From the NCBI GenBank assembly GCA_963281255.1, contig OY725497.1, forward strand, positions 3,712,968 to 3,776,967: DNA of 64,000 nucleotides, given 5' to 3'. The stretch is from Aphrocallistes beatrix. Taxonomy: Eukaryota; Porifera; Hexactinellida; Sceptrulophora; Aphrocallistidae. A program made the translations under genes and the position numbers. Numbering within the stretch: position 1 is the stretch's first letter; every line of letters begins with the position of its first letter. The notes beneath the pieces are model-generated. The model ran no database searches and was not told the origin of the DNA. It worked only from the letters and a program-made list of their open reading frames with translations. This document shows positions 56,652 through 64,000 of the stretch, piece after piece.

Positions 56652-59348
56652 TTAAGAGGCTGATTTGAGTAATTGCCTTAAATAGGGATAGATGAGAGCG
56701 ACCTCGCCGTTCCTTCCGACCGACTGCTCGTAGTGAGCGAGGCAACTCTCCACCAGTTCTATCCGGACAGGTTCTGGGGACTTGATAAGCCAATCGGCGC
56801 ACTCTGCAGTGCTCCACCCCTTCAGCTGCTGGGGGGATTTGAACGAGGGGGGAGTGCGGGATATCAGGTGGAACAGGATGAAACTCCTAGGCAGCGCATC
56901 GAGGATGGTCTGACTGGTGAGGAGATCATGTGGCTCGGTGTAGAGGAGCTTCCGGAGGCTGCGTAGCATCTTGTAGGTGAGTCCTAGCTCGGAGAGTCGA
57001 TTCTTACAGAGAGGAGCAACTGCAAGCTCGACTTGTGCCATGTCTGCGGTCATACGCATGCGTCCGTACTCCCCCAGCGGTCTCACCAGGCAGCAGTTCT
57101 GTACGTACGTCTCTACAGAGAACACCACCAGCTCCTCGAACTGCCGCTGCAACAGGTGGCCGCACTCGTAGCAGACTAGGTGGTCCATGTGCACTCTAGA
57201 AATGAAGCTCTGCAGCTCCTTCATAAACCCAGAGCATTGCAAGTCTTCCAGGACTGACTCCTCCTTAGCTTGAGCGGGGGGACTGTCCTCTCCGAAGTTC
57301 TCTTGATGCATACCAGTCAGGATTTGCTGAATGGATAGCTTTATCTGGGAGATTAACCGCTGTAAGATCTTGTCGATATCTTGCTCGAACCCCGTTAGAA
57401 CAGCCTCCAAGCTCTCCATCGACTCAGGAGGAAGCGAGGGAGTGTCCGTGAGTATCTGTCTAATCTGGCTGTAGAGCTGGTGGATAGCAGTGGCGAGATT
57501 TTGATTCCTAACCTGCTGCTGGTTGGGAGCACCTGTTAGCTGTACTGAATCTGCTCCCGACTTAGCGATCTGCTCACAGCGAGCAGAGAACTGCTTCAAA
57601 CACTTGCAAATGTTCTGTACCACAACCTTCAGCAGCTTCACATCTCCAGACACAGTCTACACACAGAGGAATATAACTGCAAGAAAGCAGTCCCTTTATT
57701 GCATACACTATCAGTATGGTATCAGTATATATGGTATATGGTGTCAGTTCACAACAAACCTGCAGCTCACTCCTGAAGGTTTTGGCGACGTTATCCACGT
57801 CCACGGAGGTGGGAGGGTTCCTGGAAGAGACGGCTAGATTGACTGGATCTGAGACACGCGAGAAAGACCGAGAGAGAAATGCCGTCTCGAAGCTGGCTAG
57901 TGAGACCCTCACCGTCACCTCAGGGCTGTACTCAGAGCTGGACTGAGCCAGCTCCAGGCGTGAGAGGAGGTCTTTGAAGAGACCCAACAGTCTAGGGTAC
58001 TCCGTCTCCAGAGCTTGAGAGAGCTGAGAAGAAGCGCTACTAGAAGCTCTAAACTCCGTTGAGATTATTTTAGCTGTCTCCTCCCAGAAGATGGAGGAAG
58101 GTTGTGGGAACAGCTGGGCATCCAGCTGTTCCATGAATGTCATATGTGTGACAGGGTCTCTCCTCTTAGCTAGCACAGTCGTGAGGAGAGCCACCTGCGT
58201 GTGTGAGGTCTGGATGTGGTCCATCAACCTCTCCACACGAATCCAGAGGTTAGCTCGAAACACTGCATTGCTAGAGGCGTTGAGTTGGGCGGATTTGCTC
58301 CCTGATGTGCCTACAAGTAATTGGTATTTTAATACATAATAAGCGCGGCTGTGTATATACAACTCTACGACTTGCCAATTCTTCAATCAATCAATTCGAA
58401 ATAACGTCAAAAAAAACAAATAATCCTAGCGTTTTAATATATAAGATAATATATCAGAATTGTGGTTATAAACAAAATCCGAATCGCTTGATATAACTTT
58501 GGTCATATCCATGGTACTAATCAAGACTCACCAGTTAGAGGTTCCTGCATGGCGGAGTGGTCCAGGGCTACCTGCATTTCTTCCTGTAGCCTCGTCACGG
58601 TGTAGGACAGCGCTTCTCGGACATGTGGCTCCAAATCCCCCAGCTGATTGAACACCTGCAGCCCCACCCCCACCTGAGACAGACTCCCCTGCTCCAGGCC
58701 CTGGCACACCATGGATCGAGCCTGAGTCTCGACATCCTTCCTAGCTTCCTCTACAAAGGTGAGGTCCTCCCTCAGCACCAGAATCCCAGTCAGATCTGTG
58801 TCCGTCTGGAGGTAGGCGATGTCGCTGAGGGTCTGCGCTGCCTTTATGATCTCCTTCTGGCCTCCGTACACCTGCCCGCGCAGCTTCTTGGCCAGGAAGA
58901 GCATGCGTATCACTCCCCGCAACAGGTCGCAGGCTGTTTGGAGGCGAGACAGCTGTAGCGTGCGCAACTGGAGATGTTTGAAGGGGTCTGATATTCGACT
59001 GCGGATCTTCTCAATCGAGGATTTGAGAGTCGAGATCCTCTTTCCCATAGACTCTAGCACAACCTCCAGCTCCTGTACCCCCCTAGCGTGTGCTAGAAGG
59101 TGTTGGTGTTTGCCTGACACCTCTGTTTGCAGGTCATCTTCAATGAGCAACAGTCCTTGTGATAATCTGCTGATAGCATCGGCTAGTCCCATCATATCCA
59201 ATGCAGTCATAGCCAGGGATTTGTCATGCTGCTGAACGGGGGTGAGTGCGTGCTGTAACAGCTCATCTTGCTCCAAGTAGCCAAGAGAGCGGAGCTTGCT
59301 GCTACCCTCCTCTGACCCCTCTGATGCCATGCTATTGTGGAACATCAC
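56652..59348 (-). CDS. COG5: COG5, conserved oligomeric Golgi subunit, three exons
   Basis: Exons (minus strand): 59348-58532, 58310-57760 and 57656-56652; phases agree, giving 790 aa. COG5 is a lobe-B subunit of the COG tether for retrograde Golgi traffic. N-terminal blocks: LEVVLESMGKRISTLKSSIE, LQTACDLLRGVIRML and EIIKAAQTLSDIAYL. The middle has LWIRVERLMDHI and LAKRRDPVTHM. The C-terminal part has GFMKELQSFISRV, VRPLGEYGRMRMTADMAQ and ELAVAPLCKNRLSELGLTY. The N-terminus is shorter than in vertebrates; Met7 is another candidate start. Confidence 0.96.
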
Positions 59349-60342
59349 AAATACTATGCGATAATATTACTCGAATAGAGCGGCCATTATAACATAGAAC
59401 TAGACTGACCAGCAAACATTTTCTGCAACAGCTAATCTTAACATAATGCACAAAAATTCCAAGATGTCCGATAAGCGCTAGGATTACATATAATGGTAGA
59501 TAGTATGATGGGAAGCTGGTCATTATGTAGTCAATTTGTGGATTTATTTATTAATAATGTCCAAAATAATGTATTTCAATGCTCCAATCTAGACATTCGC
59601 GGTAGATAGCATTTCAAAGTTCACTGAAAAGGACAGAATTTGAGAATCTTCAGCCACCACTGTGTTCAACTGAAATGAACTGTAATCAAATAAATTGTTA
59701 ACAGTCGTTTTTAATTATTATCTACAAACTAACAGCTGCCAAGTCTCGTCAGAGTGCAAACTGAGTACAGATAAAAGGTTATTATATTGCTTGCTTGCAG
59801 CGCTTGAGGTCTGTACTTTGATAAAAGCTCTTTTATTCCAGAAACATACCTTTAATTTAATTTTTCTTTATATCAATCATTACATGACATAAAATAGTAG
59901 ACACATGTACATGTATCCATTAGTGTTCCTATTACAATCCTTTTTTCTTTGTAAGAACAAAAGAATATTGTTTACTATACCCCAGGTTTACCTCCATCTA
60001 ACACCAAAACAATAAATAAGATGAATAAGTTTAATGTACATTCTAACTGCATAGGAACTACTTTCATATCATTTATATTCAAGTGTTTGTATGCACTAGT
60101 AATACAATTTAATAATGTATAAGAATATTAGAGTAGGAACAGGTTGGCATCTCAACAGGACAATAATTATTAGCCAATTAAAGTTGTTGATCATTTATAC
60201 AAAAAGACATTTCAAGAATTAAGTCATAACATGGAACGATACAAAATAGACTGGGTAGTATCACAAAGGTTAGAATGTAAAACTGGACGAGTCAGTCGGC
60301 CAATAGACACGCGCTCTAGCAAGACACCGTACCACCAAAACA
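59349..60342. other. Intergenic, 994 bases
   Basis: Between COG5 and GSK3, same strand. AT-rich; likely the COG5 promoter and a long GSK3 3' UTR. No other feature seen. Confidence 0.35.
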
Positions 60343-61638
60343 CTATTTAAGCGAGGACCTCATCCTGCTGTCCTCGATACTTCCGTCTGCTTCAGCTACC
60401 CTATTCGGACTATGTTTCACCTCAGGAGAGTGCGAGTTCGCACCTAACCGCAGGTGAGGGGGGATGAGGGTGTGGTTGAGGCTGGGCTTTATTGAGAGTT
60501 CTCGTTCTGTGAAGTTAAACAGGTCAGGGAGAGGGCGCCCGTTGGGGAGTTTCACTCCAGGGGTGCGTAACTCATCAAAGAAGACATGCGCACAAGCGTC
60601 CAGGGGGTGTAGGCGTTTATGGGGTGTGTATTCAAGGAGGCGAGAAGCCAGGTTGATGGCTTCAGGGGATGTGCGGGGTCTGAACACCTTGTTCCAGGGG
60701 TGTGGCTTGATCTGTGGGAACTTGAACTCAGTGTAGTTAGGATTCATCTCCATAATTTGCTCCTTGCTAGGTGTACCCAGGACCTTGATAATTTCCACCA
60801 GCTGATCCACACCTGAGTCCCCAGGGAAGATTGGCTGTCCTAGCAGCAGCTCGGCCAGGACACAGCCCGCAGACCAGATGTCGATATGGGAGGTGTAGTC
60901 CTGAGCCCCGAATATGAGCTCGGGTGCTCGGTAGTACCGACTGCAGATGTAGGAGACGTTAGGCTCCCCTGTCACTAGCTTCTTCGCACTGCCGAAATCG
61001 CAGAGTTTGAGGACTCCGGTCTCCGGATCCAGCAACAGATTCTGGGGCTTGATGTCACGGTGACAGACCCCCATCGCGTGGATGTAGGCCAGGGAGCGGA
61101 ACACCTGGTAGATGTAGATCTTGATGTAGAAGGCAGGGATCATCTGTTTGGATTTGGCGTAGTGTCTAGCCACTCTGTAGACCGTCTCTGGCACGTATTC
61201 CAGCACCAGGTTCAGGTAGATCTCCTCCCGCTTCTCTCCATTCGTGTAGAAGAAGAAGAGCAGATTTACGATGTTGCAGTGGTCTAGAGTCCGCATGATC
61301 TGGAGCTCGCGATTCTTAAACCTTTTATCCTGGAGTACCTTCTTAATTGCTATTAACTCGCCCGATTCGATCAGTTTAGCCTGATACACAATTCCGAACG
61401 ACCCATTCCCGATAACCTTTAGGTCTGAGTAGACGATGTCTTTCTGTATGTCCGGGGGTCCTCGACCCTCTGTCGCTGTTATTGTTGTTATTTTGGCTCC
61501 TTTATCATCCCGAATCACTTTAAGACCCAGGTTCACGGCGGATCTGTTGCCGCCTTGCATGTCAGCGAAGCTCGTGGTCCTAGCACGGCCTGATATGTCG
61601 CGAGCAGGGGGTCCCTGCGAGATACTACGTGACGTCAT
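60343..61638 (-). CDS. GSK3B: Glycogen synthase kinase 3, intronless
   Basis: 431-aa Ser/Thr kinase of Wnt/beta-catenin and insulin signalling. Catalytic residues: G-loop [10 protein letters not shown] (76-85), Lys99, HRD (193-195) and DFG (214-216). The activation-loop Tyr230 ([13 protein letters not shown]) and the priming-phosphate pocket (Arg110, Arg194, Lys219) are in place. The N-terminus RARTTSFA puts Ser23 in the position of the inhibitory AKT site (human Ser9/Ser21). Length is close to GSK3-beta, without the Gly-rich N-terminus of GSK3-alpha. Whether this species has one or two GSK3 genes is unknown. A single coding exon is unusual for GSK3 in animals. Confidence 0.98.
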   Translation of the reverse strand: MTSRSISQGPPARDISGRARTTSFADMQGGNRSAVNLGLKVIRDDKGAKITTITATEGRGPPDIQKDIVYSDLKVIGNGSFGIVYQAKLIESGELIAIKKVLQDKRFKNRELQIMRTLDHCNIVNLLFFFYTNGEKREEIYLNLVLEYVPETVYRVARHYAKSKQMIPAFYIKIYIYQVFRSLAYIHAMGVCHRDIKPQNLLLDPETGVLKLCDFGSAKKLVTGEPNVSYICSRYYRAPELIFGAQDYTSHIDIWSAGCVLAELLLGQPIFPGDSGVDQLVEIIKVLGTPSKEQIMEMNPNYTEFKFPQIKPHPWNKVFRPRTSPEAINLASRLLEYTPHKRLHPLDACAHVFFDELRTPGVKLPNGRPLPDLFNFTERELSIKPSLNHTLIPPHLRLGANSHSPEVKHSPNRVAEADGSIEDSRMRSSLK

Positions 61639-64000
61639 GGAGGAAGAGTAAATTGAAATAAACTAGAGTAAGAAGAGTAAGAAGGGGAGAATTCAGTCCT
61701 GGAGAGATGCTGTATTTTAGGCGACTGCAGGAACAGTGTTGTGCATAAGCAAGTGTCTCTAAGCTAATAATTAGTGATTACAAAGAAATCTTTGAAATCA
61801 CACAAATAAGTCTGAGAATTGTAAGGAAAGACAGAGAGATAGAGAGCGGGAATACCAAGTATATCTATCTGATTGCACCAATAGAATAAATCGAATTTAT
61901 AGGGAGGAAGTAATTCACAAAAATATACACATCGTCTTCTCACATAAGATATAGATTGCAATAAGTAAATCGATTGAAAATACTAATTTCATATATTGCC
62001 TGAATTATATATTATAGGGCATCTTGTATTTATGTGTAAATTATACTCCATGATTAAGAAAAAAGACATGCATCAGATTATCGTAAAAGGAATGATGAAG
62101 AAAGCTGAAAAGATCTGCATACAATGAATTACAACCGATGCCAGTAGCAAAGTATTTATAGCAGAACACTAGGAAGTCGACAAATAGTGAAATAAATAAT
62201 TCAACTTATCAATAAGATTAGTCTTTGATGTGAAAGGAACCTGGTGAAAGGAGGAGAGTAATAAGGTAAACCCTAACACCTCGTATTGTATAACAGTTCT
62301 ATTTGGCTGACTTGATTAAACTCTTATTGTTAACATGATTCAATGAACTAGTTCCTGGCTTCGTTATAGAGTACTGCCAGGTTCTAGTGTGGCACTACCA
62401 TAAGACTGAATACAACAGAGCTAGATCAGAGAGATAAATATTTTAATCTCAACAAAAAAGGTGCTTAGTACATCATGTTATTACATAAGACGTACGTGTA
62501 CAGATTATTTGGCAAGATTAATTATCACAATCATCGAACTTTGCAGTTTACAGAGAACTTCTTGCCAAAATTCGTGACGTCATTGTTGAGAGGAGGGAGC
62601 TCGCCATGCAATGATGAACGTGGGTAAACTACTGATGAACTCTGATCGAAAAGTTGCTAGTTGCTGTTGGATAAAATACTCCCTGGTAGTCAATTTTCTA
62701 ATGTAGGAATTTTGTAATTGCAAGCATTATTGAAGATACGTGCAACTATTTGTATGGAACAATTGCATAGTAATGCAGTATGTCTGTCTGACATGAATGA
62801 ACTGCAGTGAATTTCTAATTACACAATTAACATCCTCTGCACACACACGGTAAAGTTCAACTACGTTCCCACTACGTGTCTCCGATTAATAGAGTAAAAA
62901 CTTCCCCAAACATCAACGAGAATTGAACCGTAGCATTGTTTGGGCTACTAGTTCATGATGGAGAAATATATATTTTGCTGTGTAGGGGGACACATGGAGT
63001 CTCATTCATCACTAAACAACACATGAAGGAGAATATGTCAGGATTCTCCATGGTAAGTGATAAGGAGATTAGCTTAATTAGACTAGACTCTGGTAAAATA
63101 AGTCTTAATAGTTGGGCAATAGAGAAAGGGAGCTAACCTTTATATAGTCGTGCATGGAAACCTCACCACATATAAGCTTTGAAGAAAGCTTCTTTTCCAA
63201 TTACGCAATATGAATGTGAGACGTTTTATTGAATTTAGAAAAAGTAATCTATCAGGCAGATTATACTAGAAAAAAAGTTATAGTAAATCTGACTGAGGTA
63301 TTAGTTTCTTCTACAATGATAGAGGGGTGGGAATTGTATTTGTACTAAATACTAGATGCAAATATAATCGAGTATTCGATTGAGCTAAGTAAGGAAATAT
63401 ACACATCGTTGTTATAAAACGCGATTCACAATTACACCTACAACATTAAAGTATTTGATTTAAATGTCAAAATCTTAAAAAAATAAAATTACCTGGATGA
63501 AGACATATACATTCAAGTGTGGAATGTATATTGGAGAAGCAGGATTCACATAATACGTACACGTTATTATCCCAATCTCATCATTCCCGTGTCGACATTA
63601 CCGGAACCTCTGCACTCAGATTAAATCACCCTCGGTCATCTGAACGTTTGAGCTAGTCACTAGTGTCAGGCATTTCGAAAATAGAGCTGCGTTATTAAGA
63701 CCAGCATTTTCAAGTTGTATTTGTAATTGAACAAAGATAAACTACAGAGATGCACCAGTTTAATATACCTAACAATTTCACTTCCACAACCGGTATTATA
63801 CGAACGTTTAGATTAATTCGCTACTAGAGAACCGGTTCTCAATTTTTGTACTCTGCTTGGTGTTTTTTGTTACGTATGGATGAATAATATCTAATTGCTG
63901 GGCATGACTTGATGTAGTTTAGTAGCGGTAGAAAGGAATTGGTCAAACCCAGAGGCGTAGTCAGGGTACGAGTCCCGTGCGACACATGCGGCCTAGGCCG
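61639..64000. other. Gene-free right end of the window, 2.4 kb
   Basis: AT-rich. Probably holds the GSK3 promoter and long spacer. Short open frames (for example 62936-63136) show no family resemblance. A hAT-like terminus begins at 63950. Confidence 0.4.
63950..64000 (+). mobile_element. hAT-like element, left terminus cut by the window edge
   Basis: CAGAGGCGTAGTCAGGGTAC is a CAGAGGCGTAG-type hAT terminus. The preceding GTCAAACC (63942-63949) would be the target duplication if the right end, outside the window, carries the same 8 bases. Confidence 0.5.

Noticed and set aside
62936..63136. Short open frame near the right end
   Set aside because: 66 codons, AT-rich, no motif or splice context.

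Overview
The window is nuclear DNA of an animal. It carries metazoan-only genes (glypican heparan-sulfate proteoglycan, BMP-type R-SMAD, GSK3 with the animal inhibitory N-terminus, TRIM-NHL, DAPP1-like SH2-PH adaptor). About 30 protein genes sit in 64 kb, so the genome is compact. Many are single-exon. Most introns whose two ends can be fixed are about 75-130 bp, with GT-AG ends and agreeing phases. Intergenic DNA is AT-rich and dotted with very short hAT-type elements. A small-genome early-branching animal such as a sponge would fit, but that is inference; the sequence alone does not name a species.

Layout. 1-4.1 kb: 3' part of a glypican (+), a C2orf76/UPF0538 homologue (-) and CIAO2A (-). 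5.1-15.3 kb: spliceosomal CWC15 (+), whose 4.5-kb fourth intron holds a complete R-SMAD on the other strand, then DCUN1D (-), whose fourth intron holds a DAPP1-like gene on the other strand. 16.7-20.9 kb: an uncertain small spliced gene (+) around a cytosolic sulfotransferase (-), then a PLPP6-type phosphatase (-). 21.7-26.8 kb: a MYORG-type GH31 glycosidase (-), whose first intron holds a broken TRIM-NHL gene (+). 27-37 kb: a coiled-coil tail-anchored protein, two tandem Ig-like receptors with matching ectodomains and unrelated tails, SCO1, GOSR1, NUP62 and a REC114-like gene. 37.7-50 kb: an ABCG half-transporter, a Tc1/mariner relic, an unknown multi-pass protein, Spindly, a TMEM179-like protein, a RAB20-like GTPase and an ABHD4/5-like hydrolase, then a 2.2-kb gene-free stretch with a satellite. 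50.9-61.6 kb: NDUFAF6, dual-start glycyl-tRNA synthetase, DNALI1, CHORDC1, COG5 and GSK3, all on the minus strand. The last 2.4 kb shows no gene and ends in a hAT-type terminus.

The genes do not form one pathway; most are housekeeping (splicing, neddylation, Fe-S assembly, respiratory-chain assembly, Golgi traffic, nuclear pore, mitosis, meiosis, cilia). What stands out is the architecture. Three, possibly four, genes lie complete and antiparallel inside introns of other genes within 22 kb. The Ig-like receptor pair is the best candidate for something undescribed.
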